Part shown: piece after piece, positions 25,217 to 32,502 of the stretch
Layout: each line of letters opens with the position of its first letter
Numbering within the stretch: the stretch's first letter is position 1
Assembly: GCA_943330705.2 (NCBI GenBank)
Contig: CALQIT020000016.1
Coordinates: 1 to 42,645 of the forward strand
Length of the DNA stretch: 42,645 nucleotides
Direction: 5' to 3'
Source of the DNA: Streptomyces griseus
Lineage (GTDB): Bacteria; Bdellovibrionota; Bdellovibrionia; Bdellovibrionales; Bdellovibrionaceae
Notes under the pieces: model-generated
Seen by the model: only the letters and a program-made list of their open reading frames with translations
The model's database searches: none
What the model was told of the DNA's origin: nothing
Program-made: the position numbers and the translations under genes

Positions 25217-26270
25217 GGAGCTCCTCTTCAATCAGTATCGCTTGTGGATGCTGCGGATTCCACAACAGCAGTCGTTCGATTTCAATTGCAGCTAGGTCTT
25301 GACGGCCGATCAAACTAAATAGATGAACCAGAACCAGTGATAGATCTTCGTCAAATCCACCCGCCAAATTACCATCGGATTCATAGCCGAAGCCACCTTG
25401 ACTTAGAAAGGTCTCAAGATATGAAATTGCCGTATCATACTTGTGATCACGAATCGCCCACGCTGCGGCCAATTGAACCGCTGTTCGATTAAAAGGGTTT
25501 ACATCAATGGCATTTTCAAGATTCGCCTGAGCCAATACATGGTCCCCCATCGTATTATGGACAAGAGCAAGACCGACCCATGCTTTATCATTCTTTGCAT
25601 TCAGCTCAAGGGCGCGGCGAAATCTAACCAGTGCCTGTTCGTTGTCTTCGCGTTGCAGGTCCAGTGTGCCCAGATTGACCTGCAAGACATCAGAGTCGTC
25701 CTTTAAAGTGAATGCCTTATTGTAGAACTCTTCAGCGCCATCGTAGTCGCCTTCTTTGACTAAAATATTTCCCATGTTCTTATAGACTTCAAAAAGTCCT
25801 TTTTCTTCATAGGTAAATGTCGACAAAGCCTTTCGATAGTTTTCAAAAGCTTTGCTATCATTTCCCACTTTGTAGAAGGCATGCCCAAGGTTGGCTAATG
25901 TTTGAAATCCAAAGTCAGCTTTCAACAAAGCTTGATGAACCTTAATAAGCTGAGTCGCTTCCGTATTCGGATCCATACAAGTAATTAAACGACGAAGGGC
26001 TTCTGGATTGTGGGAATTGAAACTCAATGCCTGTCGAACAAGGTGCTTAGCCAAGTCGATTTCGCCAAACCGAATTAAAACGTCTGCATTCATTAATAAA
26101 GTCGAAGCATGTTCGGCGGACGGGTCAGAAACTTGATCCGGGATTTTACTGGTGGCGCTTTCTTGGTAGGCCTTACCGATCTCAAATTTAATTGAACTTT
26201 GCTGCTTAACGGCTGCTTGAATCGGCTGATTCAGCTCGAAACTAGACATTCGTAGGGATTCTTTTTGCAT
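25197..26270 (-). CDS. TPR-repeat protein in the flagellar glycosylation operon
   Basis: A 357-aa soluble protein built largely of TPR units. At least six can be followed from residue about 60, including LANLGHAFYKVGNDSKAFEN, VYKNMGNILVKEGDYDGAEE, LQVNLGTLDLQREDNEQALV and AWVGLALVHNTMGDHVLAQA, with canonical G, A and Y positions. TPR proteins often serve as scaffolds or, joined to glycosyltransferases, as O-GlcNAc-transferase-like substrate binders. ATG 26270 has AAGGAG 9 nt upstream, so the longer GTG frame from 26330 is not used. It precedes the Rossmann and GT9 genes, a likely docking partner for them. Confidence 0.85.
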   Translation of the reverse strand: MQKESLRMSSFELNQPIQAAVKQQSSIKFEIGKAYQESATSKIPDQVSDPSAEHASTLLMNADVLIRFGEIDLAKHLVRQALSFNSHNPEALRRLITCMDPNTEATQLIKVHQALLKADFGFQTLANLGHAFYKVGNDSKAFENYRKALSTFTYEEKGLFEVYKNMGNILVKEGDYDGAEEFYNKAFTLKDDSDVLQVNLGTLDLQREDNEQALVRFRRALELNAKNDKAWVGLALVHNTMGDHVLAQANLENAIDVNPFNRTAVQLAAAWAIRDHKYDTAISYLETFLSQGGFGYESDGNLAGGFDEDLSLVLVHLFSLIGRQDLAAIEIERLLLWNPQHPQAILIEEELRAQIQS

Positions 26271-26449
26271 AGCGCTTGGCTCCTTCACGACGAAGAAAAA
26301 GCAACTAAAGTGCCATCTGCAAATTTCCACGGTTAATGATCTATTGAGACTTGGATCCTAGTTCTTGAAGCCAACAGACGGGGGCTTGACTGATTGGCAA
26401 TATTGCCGTCAATGGATTGACAGCAGCAGCACGAATTTTATGGGCGATT

Positions 26450-27733
26450 TTAATTTGCAAGACTTCGTAGGCCTTCTAATTTCTTCTGAACATCTGCGGG
26501 AATTCTGGACCCGCCGCTGCCTGTAAATCCGAAGAAAAGGGACTCCTCGAGGCGATTATAACATTTCTTCGACCATGGACTATGTGCTACCGCGCCAATG
26601 CAGGACTCGTAATAGCTTTCGTGCAAGGTCGAGATTGAAAGATCTTTAACTGCTTCATAGCAAAAACCCATAAGATAAAGGGCCTGGCCTAGCTGGTCCT
26701 TATTTAGCTTAGTGCTCAATTCACTTTCCATTAGCAAATGCAGAGTGGATAGAGCTCTGAGAAAATAGATGTCGCCGCTTTTGTTGAACAGATCCAAACC
26801 ACCTCTGCTGCCTTGCTTGACGAGATCAGCTGCTTTTCCCAGCCTTTCTTTAATGCTGGCAAGGCTGCTGGCATTGCTGCCAGAGTTGCGACCAGAGTTG
26901 CTGCTTACTTTTTCTTTCTGCCATTCTTTCAGCGCAGCCTTCCAACCGGCAGCGTTTTGTTTCAAGTAGTAAGGGGCAAAGGCGCTCTTTTCAATGAGGT
27001 CGACGATCTCTAAGGATTTTTTTGGGTCTGACTTAAATTTCACAGTAACCGCAAGCGCATAGCGCACAGCTTTGTCCACTACAAAAAAGTCATTCCTTTC
27101 GATCAGTTTTTCCTTTATCAGCGACATAAACTCTTCTAACGCTTGATCAAACTGACGGACTGCCAGTAGGTATTCCCCCCGTTCGAGTCGTCCAACTTTC
27201 TTAAGAGTATTTTCCAACTCTTGTGACGCAAAACTTGGACCGGTCGAAGTTCGAGTGTGACACTCAATACAATAGGCTGTGACATTCAAAAGACTATAAC
27301 GGGCGTACTCGCGCTTACCAAGCAGCAGGCTTTCTTCTGCCTTTTCTAAATCGTCTAAAAATGCATTTGAAATAAATCGCATGCTAGGATCGCGGCGGGC
27401 GACAGCAGTGCTATGTGTTACTTGTTTTGACAACAAAACCAGACTTTTTACTTCCGCAATAATAAAATCCTGTTTTTTAGGGTCATTGTATTGATCAAGA
27501 TCAATAATTGCCGGCAAAAGACGGCTCAAAGAATTCTTCAATTCATGCATAGTCCCAACTAGGCCTGGACTTGCGGGGGCCTCTGGATTGGGCTTGGAGC
27601 TTCCGCTCTTGCATGACGATAGACTGAAAAAACCAAGACAAAGACAAAGACAAAGACAAAGACAAAGACAAACAACAAGACCACGAAAAAAACGCGGTCC
27701 GATTCCTACTTTTATTTGACTAGTGGTTTTCAT
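26450..27733 (-). CDS. Lipoprotein with cytochrome c'-like N-terminal domain
   Basis: A 427-aa lipoprotein. Residues 1-40 are a signal peptide whose hydrophobic core is a Cys-Leu repeat (residues 22-33) ending at lipobox LSSC41. The next 120 residues form an amphipathic four-helix pattern that ends in a heme-binding C155-x-x-C158-H159 (AYCIECHTR), the arrangement of cytochromes c' and c-556. From residue about 170 to 425 comes a helical region with TPR-like pairs (LERGEYLLAVRQFDQALEEF; LGQALYLMGFCYEAVKDLS). If the heme is attached, this is an outer-membrane-anchored redox or gas-binding protein. It is coupled by ATGA to the FlgN/FliT-like gene, a surprising neighbour. The CxxCH could also be a structural site. 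Confidence 0.75.
   Translation of the reverse strand: MKTTSQIKVGIGPRFFRGLVVCLCLCLCLCLCLGFFSLSSCKSGSSKPNPEAPASPGLVGTMHELKNSLSRLLPAIIDLDQYNDPKKQDFIIAEVKSLVLLSKQVTHSTAVARRDPSMRFISNAFLDDLEKAEESLLLGKREYARYSLLNVTAYCIECHTRTSTGPSFASQELENTLKKVGRLERGEYLLAVRQFDQALEEFMSLIKEKLIERNDFFVVDKAVRYALAVTVKFKSDPKKSLEIVDLIEKSAFAPYYLKQNAAGWKAALKEWQKEKVSSNSGRNSGSNASSLASIKERLGKAADLVKQGSRGGLDLFNKSGDIYFLRALSTLHLLMESELSTKLNKDQLGQALYLMGFCYEAVKDLSISTLHESYYESCIGAVAHSPWSKKCYNRLEESLFFGFTGSGGSRIPADVQKKLEGLRSLAN
27635..27672 (-). repeat. AAAGAC hexanucleotide microsatellite inside a lipoprotein signal peptide
   Basis: Plus-strand AAAGAC is repeated five times perfectly from 27640 to 27669, with a partial unit on each side (27635-27672). 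Read on the minus strand it codes for alternating Cys-Leu, giving six CL pairs in the h-region of the signal peptide of the cytochrome-like lipoprotein. Because the unit is six bases, gain or loss of copies stays in frame and only changes the length of the hydrophobic core. Confidence 0.9.
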
Positions 27734-28146
27734 ATTTCTTCATCAAGCCGCTTCACAAAAGTTGGGGACTTGTATCCGCCCACTGCTTTTTTTGTGCGCT
27801 TTATTTCTTGCAACTCACGGATGATCGCCGACTTAGCGGTCTCAATACAAGATAGAATTTCAAGGTCTTGAGCCAAAATCCGAGTGACATATTGATCTTT
27901 AATTTCCATATTTACCGAAATTTCTTTTCTCAGCTCAATGGAAACATCGGTCAACAACTTGGATGCGCCGTCAATTTCACTATCAACATATCGAATGGTC
28001 TTTAGAATCTGTTCTCGCGTATGATAGAACTGATCCAGATTACTGTAGTCGTCCTGTGCAAAATTTAGGATTTCAGTTTCATTGAGGGCATAAAACTTCT
28101 CAAGATAATGATTTTTCTGATTCAGTAAAGTAATGATTCGCAACAT
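27730..28146 (-). CDS. FlgN/FliT-like export chaperone candidate
   Basis: A 138-aa all-helical protein between fliS and the lipoprotein gene. Long amphipathic helices (LLNQKNHYLEKFYALNETEI; FYHTREQILKTIRYVDSEID; VTRILAQDLEILSCIETAKS) and a basic C-terminus ending in KSPTFVKRLDEEI are the usual build of FlgN/FliT, which guard hook-associated proteins or FliD before export. AGGAGG lies 4 nt before ATG 28146. It is 39 nt after fliS. Sequence motifs are weak in this family, so the call rests on size, helicity and position. Confidence 0.6.
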   Translation of the reverse strand: MLRIITLLNQKNHYLEKFYALNETEILNFAQDDYSNLDQFYHTREQILKTIRYVDSEIDGASKLLTDVSIELRKEISVNMEIKDQYVTRILAQDLEILSCIETAKSAIIRELQEIKRTKKAVGGYKSPTFVKRLDEEI

Positions 28147-28185
28147 TGCCCCTCCTTGGCCAATTTCGTGGCTTCCATAGTTAAA

Positions 28186-28578
28186 TCATTTTGTTTTCTC
28201 TGACTCTTTCTTAATTTTCTCGACGGCCCCGGCAAATCCTTTATAGAGGTTCTCAAGAATTTTTAATGCGGTCTTTAAAGGCTCTATGTCCCCTGTCAAA
28301 TTCGCTTTCGAATATTGATCAGTAACGAACATATAAAGCTGCTCAAGCTGGGATGAAATTTCCCCGCCCACTTTGTGATCTAAAGTGTTATTCAATTCCA
28401 AAACAATATCGAATGCTCGACCAATATTTTCACAACGCTCAGGCACCTTCTTTTCTTCGGCGCCTCTGATTGCAAGTTTAGTAAACTTGATCGCCCCTTC
28501 AAACATCATCAGCAAAAGCTTTTCACGGCTTGCGCTAGTCACTGAGGTTTGTTTGTACTTCAAATATGGGTTGCTCAT
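28186..28578 (-). CDS. fliS: Flagellin export chaperone FliS
   Basis: FliS binds the C-terminus of flagellin in the cytoplasm and delivers it to the flagellar export gate. The 130-aa protein begins with NPYLKYKQTSVTSASREKLL, the family signature, continues with LLMMFEGAIKFTKLAI, and has the LNNTLDHKVGGEISSQLEQL and YMFVTDQYSKANLTGD helices that bind the flagellin tail. Normal length. It lies 61 nt after fliD, and the following genes are packed tightly behind it. Confidence 0.95.
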   Translation of the reverse strand: MSNPYLKYKQTSVTSASREKLLLMMFEGAIKFTKLAIRGAEEKKVPERCENIGRAFDIVLELNNTLDHKVGGEISSQLEQLYMFVTDQYSKANLTGDIEPLKTALKILENLYKGFAGAVEKIKKESEKTK

Positions 28579-28639
28579 AGTCTCTTTCTGTATCGGTCGT
28601 CTTTTTCAGAATTAAAGCTAAGCTGCATAAAACTATCCA

Positions 28640-30022
28640 TTAGCCCTGCTTAAACTGAGGAAGAGAACTGCCTATAGCCCCAACCTGCGCACCTTGTTGC
28701 TGCAACTTGGACATCTTCCCCTCTAAGTCTGAAAACTGTCGTCGCAAGGCCTCTTCCCGACGGGTTAATTGCCGTTCTTTGGTTTCAATTCGCTGATTTG
28801 TGCTATCTATCTTTTGCTGAATGCCACGCTTACGATTGGAAATCGGACCTGACGAAGAGTCCAAAAGTGCCGAGACTTCTCGTTTCACCGCAGGCACAAA
28901 GCCAACCTGGAAGCCATCGCCACGCAAAAAGCCAGCTACATTCTGCGGGCTAGCCTGCAATTTGGAATTGAATCTCTCGGCATTGAAATTAAGGGATCCG
29001 TTCCGCGCAAACTCTATTCCCAATTCAGCAACCCGTTGGATATCTGATGGCACACCGTAGACCGGACTTTGGATTAGTCGTCGCAGACCAGATTCCATGG
29101 TCCGCAACATGCCATCTCCACCCATTGGGCCTAGTCGCTGTCGTCCATCTTTGTCCTTTTGTATTTTGTTTTGGCCTTGAATGAAAGTTAAAACTCCGTT
29201 GTAGGCTTCAACAAAGGACTTAATTTTACCGCTGATGACTTCCATGTCTTCTTTAACTGCGACACGAATTTCACGCCCAGGCGCAGATTGCTTTAAGTCT
29301 AAGGTGACCCCTGGAATTACATCTTTAATAATATTATCTGGAACTTCCATTTCAAAACCATCGACTTTTATTTTCGCATTTTGCGACTGCTTGGCGGCAT
29401 CAAAGTAAAAGTCTGAGTCCCCGTCTAGCATATAGACCGATGGGAACATGACTTGATTATCCGAGCCCGTCGCTAATCCGGTAATTAGAATTTTGAAAGG
29501 ATTTTCGGCGTCTTTTCGATCATTCAAAACACTAGCCCTCATGCCGATATTGGAATTATTAATAGCGCCAACGACGCCATCCAAAGTGCTTGTTTTGCCA
29601 CCGATATAGACTTCTTTTGTTCCTTCGTTGGTTTTAAACTTCAAATATCCAGTTCCAATTTGTGTGTTGTCCCGATCTGGAAACCCATTGGACAGTGCAC
29701 CCGGTTTTTGGGCCAATTGCATCACTTCAATTTGCCACTGCCCTGTTGTTGCGTTGGCAGGGTCCACGGTCCCGTCAATGATACTTGGATCACCGGAAAG
29801 TAGTTTTGTATTTGTAAATCCCTTTGTGCCAACTAACTCAGACAGATTTTTAGTAACGTCGTTGATCTTGCTTTCAAGATCAGTAATAAGCTTAAGCTTG
29901 TCTTCGTCTTTGGCTTTGGCCACTTCCATAGTTTTCACTGGAATGCGCTCGGCATCCATCAACTGATCGACGATATTGGGTGGAAGTCCACTGGCCATTC
30001 CACTGAATCGGATCGCTGGCAA
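28640..30022 (-). CDS. fliD: Flagellar cap protein FliD (HAP2)
   Basis: FliD caps the growing filament and folds flagellin at its tip. The 460-aa protein has the conserved N-terminus IRFSGMASGLPPNIVDQLMD, a coiled-coil leg (residues 35-65), the D2/D3 head region, and a C-terminal coiled coil with the expected IQQKIDSTNQRIETKERQLT and RREEALRRQFSDLEGKMSKL before a short tail, where the FliS/FliT-like chaperone would bind. It begins with TTG at 30022; AGGAGG 5 nt upstream lies in the loop of a small hairpin (CTGTC-AGGAG-GACAG at 30024-30038). Length is usual for the family. Confidence 0.95.
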   Translation of the reverse strand: MPAIRFSGMASGLPPNIVDQLMDAERIPVKTMEVAKAKDEDKLKLITDLESKINDVTKNLSELVGTKGFTNTKLLSGDPSIIDGTVDPANATTGQWQIEVMQLAQKPGALSNGFPDRDNTQIGTGYLKFKTNEGTKEVYIGGKTSTLDGVVGAINNSNIGMRASVLNDRKDAENPFKILITGLATGSDNQVMFPSVYMLDGDSDFYFDAAKQSQNAKIKVDGFEMEVPDNIIKDVIPGVTLDLKQSAPGREIRVAVKEDMEVISGKIKSFVEAYNGVLTFIQGQNKIQKDKDGRQRLGPMGGDGMLRTMESGLRRLIQSPVYGVPSDIQRVAELGIEFARNGSLNFNAERFNSKLQASPQNVAGFLRGDGFQVGFVPAVKREVSALLDSSSGPISNRKRGIQQKIDSTNQRIETKERQLTRREEALRRQFSDLEGKMSKLQQQGAQVGAIGSSLPQFKQG

Positions 30023-30174
30023 TCTGTCCTCCTGACAGGTTTTGCAATGAAACTTCGTGTCTCACTTAGATACATTCTCTCAAATTTAAGATTAAACCGT
30101 GAGTCAATAATCCGTAATCCAGACGGGATTGCAGTCGAGTTTTTCGCTGTTTGATCGGCGGAATTTTGGCGGTG

Positions 30175-30555
30175 CTAGGCGGTTTTGCGTAGAAGCTGTC
30201 CCTTTTTTGGGGACTCGTCCTTTAGAATCTGGAGGGTCCAGAGTTCTTCTTCATAAATTCTTCGGATCACTTTGCCGTCAGGCTCTTTCAGAATCACGAT
30301 CTTCACTCCGTTGACCTCTGCGACCTCTAGACTAAGATTGTGTTCTTTTACGGCCTCAAGGCCTTTTATGTAATCTACAGCTTTTTTAAACTGCTCTTCA
30401 CTCATCGGCCCGTGCTTTTGCCCTTGGCCTTGGTACTGTTGTTGCCCGTTGCCGTCCCGATCTGTGGTTGATCCCGACCGGATTGTCTTATCAGTGACAT
30501 CCTTTACTCGGGGGATCGTTGGCATAATTGCGTTCAAGGCACCTTTAATATCCAT
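30175..30555 (-). CDS. FlaG-like protein
   Basis: A 126-aa soluble protein. The N-terminal 60 residues are low complexity (Gln/Gly-rich, QQQYQGQGQK). The second half has the FlaG core: a helix, then LEVAEVNGVKIVILKEPDGK and VIRRIYEEELWTLQ, which corresponds to the family's V-x-x-x-D-x-x-T-x-E-V-I-R-x-I-P pattern. FlaG proteins influence filament length and sit beside fliC and fliD, exactly as here. Start ATG 30555. The upstream gap to fliC (30556-30795) holds a 12-bp palindrome (AGAGAATTCTCT, 30753-30764) and a GC-rich hairpin. Confidence 0.7.
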   Translation of the reverse strand: MDIKGALNAIMPTIPRVKDVTDKTIRSGSTTDRDGNGQQQYQGQGQKHGPMSEEQFKKAVDYIKGLEAVKEHNLSLEVAEVNGVKIVILKEPDGKVIRRIYEEELWTLQILKDESPKKGQLLRKTA

Positions 30556-30670
30556 AATCTTCTCTTCGGAAAAAATGATATTATTTCTTTACGAGACTCG
30601 ATCATTTTTAGACTCAAGTAGAGCCTTCATTTGAGCGCATCCTGCGCCTTATCAACGGTCCTAAATACCT

Positions 30671-30695
30671 CCAGAGGAGAAAAAACCCCCTCTGG
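30671..30695. other. GC-rich hairpin between fliC and the flaG-like gene
   Basis: CCAGAGG (30671-30677) pairs with CCTCTGG (30689-30695), leaving an 11-nt loop with an A-run on the plus strand. It lies downstream of fliC in the direction of transcription, but no T-run follows on the minus strand, so it may stabilise the fliC mRNA end or attenuate rather than end transcription. Confidence 0.35.
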
Positions 30696-30795
30696 GTAGG
30701 AAGGTACCGGAAGGGAGGAGGTCCCCCCCTTTGCAATTCTTAAAAGTATCAAAGAGAATTCTCTACTAATGTCCCTTTGTTTATAAAATATTTAA

Positions 30796-31629
30796 CTAGC
30801 CGATCAACTTCAGAGCCAAGTTTGGGATTTGGTTAGCCTGAGACAACACTGCCGTTGAAGCTTGTAAAAGAATATTATTCCGAGACGATTCTGCTGACGC
30901 TGCAGCTATATCTGTGTCACGGATTCGGGAATTGGCTGCAGACAAGTTTTCCTGCTGCGCACCCAAGTTCTCGACGGTTGAACCGAAGCGATTTTGCAAG
31001 GCACCAAGGTTAGCGCGAAGTCCCGCAACCATTGCTTGGGCTTTGTCGACAACATCTAAAGACTCTTGAGCCCCGCCCTTTGAGGTAAAATCTAAGGACT
31101 CGATGCCAAGATTAGTCGTCGATGCGTTTAGGGCTGATGAATTGAAAGTGATCCGATCTTCAAAATCATCGTTGTTGATACCCACCTGAATCGCAAAACT
31201 ATCACCACTTCCATCCAAAAGATTTGTTTTACCAAATCGAGTTGTTTTTGCGATACGCTCAGATTCATTTTTTAATTGTTGAACTTCGGTATCGATGTAG
31301 GCACGTTCGCGCTCACCGACTGTATCTGAAGAGGCCTGGATTCCTAGCTCACGCATCCGAGTTAGAATATTAGAGATTTCGCCAAGGCCGCCTTCTGCCA
31401 CTTGCACCATCGAAATACCATCATTCGCATTTCGTGATGATTGGGACAAACTTCGTATCTGAGACTTTAAGGATTCACTGATCCCCAAGCCCGCAGCATC
31501 ATCGGCTGCTTTTGTGATTCTTGAACCAGATGACAACTGAGCAAAGCTCTTTGACATCTCTCTTTGTGAATTCACCATCGTACGCTGTGCGTTGATCGAT
31601 GCCACGTTTGTTGAAATTCTCATTCCCAT
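30796..31629 (-). CDS. fliC: Flagellin
   Basis: The structural subunit of the flagellar filament, 277 aa, short for a flagellin because the variable central domain is reduced. N-terminal D0/D1: MRISTNVASINAQRTM, the LSSGSRITKAADDAAGLGIS signature, and the LTRMRELGIQASSDT helix. C-terminal D1/D0: ENLSAANSRIRDTDIAAASA and NNILLQASTAVLSQANQIPN ending in LALKLIG. ATG 31629 is chosen since GGAGG lies 6 nt upstream (31640-31636) and the flagellin N-terminus begins there. The frame stays open 66 codons further upstream to ATG 31827. A sigma-28 promoter is at 31842-31868. A second flagellin lies at the window's end. Confidence 0.96.
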   Translation of the reverse strand: MGMRISTNVASINAQRTMVNSQREMSKSFAQLSSGSRITKAADDAAGLGISESLKSQIRSLSQSSRNANDGISMVQVAEGGLGEISNILTRMRELGIQASSDTVGERERAYIDTEVQQLKNESERIAKTTRFGKTNLLDGSGDSFAIQVGINNDDFEDRITFNSSALNASTTNLGIESLDFTSKGGAQESLDVVDKAQAMVAGLRANLGALQNRFGSTVENLGAQQENLSAANSRIRDTDIAAASAESSRNNILLQASTAVLSQANQIPNLALKLIG

Positions 31630-31841
31630 AGGGAACCTCCATAAGTATTTCGAATCCTTCAAGACTTGTGACCAGTCGTACCTACACGGCTGGGAATACA
31701 AGTGCGCAATCCGTTGCGTCTTGGGTTGAACACGTTGGTAATCATTATCTTTCACGACGGCGTTTAAATTAGATTTTCTCGCAGTCACTCGAGTTAATCC
31801 CGCTTGGTCGTTTCCGACTTTGATCATCTTGCTTAGCTATT

Positions 31842-31868
31842 CTTTCGGCGAGGTCTGGCATTCCTTTA
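31842..31868 (-). promoter_or_regulatory. Sigma-28 (FliA) type promoter of fliC
   Basis: On the minus strand TAAA (31868-31865) is followed after exactly 15 nt by GCCGAAAG (31849-31842). This matches the FliA consensus TAAA-N15-GCCGATAA fully at -35 and 6/8 at -10. Transcription would start near 31835, giving a leader of about 206 nt before ATG 31629. Confidence 0.75.
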
Positions 31869-31869
31869 G

Positions 31870-32060
31870 TCGAGTCCAGCGAAACTGGACTATGGTCAGA
31901 TAGGTTCTAGACTATAGTCCTATACTTATCTCGACCAAGGTATTGAAAACTAGATCTTAGTAGGCTTACTTCCTAGACTAAAGCCGAGCACAAAACTAGA
32001 TCTACCATTCATCCAGTCGAGGTCTTGCACGACCAATAGCTGATCTAGCTTGGCAACACC
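31870..32060. repeat. Palindrome- and repeat-rich region upstream of fliC
   Basis: Together with the fliC leader this makes the 485-nt stretch 31630-32114 without a gene. AAAACTAGATCT occurs at 31946-31957 and 31992-32003 (46-bp period). CTRGACTAWRGYC-type motifs occur near 31884, 31907 and 31973, with GACTATAGTC a perfect palindrome. The stretch TAGGTTCTRGACTA near 31901 reappears near 36392 upstream of the large lipoprotein gene. These are candidate operator sites or remnants of a mobile repeat; no protein-coding frame is convincing. Confidence 0.5.
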
Positions 32061-32114
32061 AAACGAATAGTGAATCCCAGTGTTTTCACTGGAAGAAATC
32101 CCTCTGGCGGTCCA

Positions 32115-32492
32115 ATGAAAACAAAATACAGCAGGCTGTTACTTCGTCTTTTAAGTTTGCCACTCTTCTTTTCTATTTCACTGAATGCATCCGCAGCAAC
32201 CGCGCAGACCTCTGTTCAAGTGCGCAAATCCGATTCAACAAAATTTGAAATTCGAATTTCTTTAAATTACCGACATAGTGTTAAAGTTGAAACAAATGGA
32301 AAAGCCATCGCAGCTTCCCTTTACACCTGCCACAATCTGGAACTAGTGACTGCAGACGGACCTGCAAAGCTATTTTGCAACGAAGCATCTTCTGACCCTT
32401 TTGATTTTGCCAACGGCAACTGGGAATTTACCGCACAATCAACCGAAGGCGAGATCAGGTATATTTGTAATTTGATGCAGTCAGGAACTTAG
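32115..32492 (+). CDS. Small secreted protein of unknown function
   Basis: A 125-aa exported protein. The start at ATG 32115 gives a good Sec signal: basic MKTKYSRLLLR, hydrophobic core LLSLPLFFSISL, cleavage near ASAATAQ. The frame extends upstream to 32070, but this would bury the signal. The mature part of about 95 residues is beta-rich, with three Cys (YTCHNLE, LFCNEAS, YICNLM) that could make a disulfide. No family recognised. It is the only plus-strand intact gene in the lipoprotein island, and converges with the large lipoprotein gene at a 10-nt gap. Confidence 0.65.
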   Translation: MKTKYSRLLLRLLSLPLFFSISLNASAATAQTSVQVRKSDSTKFEIRISLNYRHSVKVETNGKAIAASLYTCHNLELVTADGPAKLFCNEASSDPFDFANGNWEFTAQSTEGEIRYICNLMQSGT

Positions 32493-32502
32493 GCTTCAGT
32501 GT

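Noticed and set aside
28590-28615. Possible sigma-28 promoter before fliS (ACCGATAC)
   Set aside because: The -35 is poor (TTTA) and the start site would fall only about 4 nt before the ATG.
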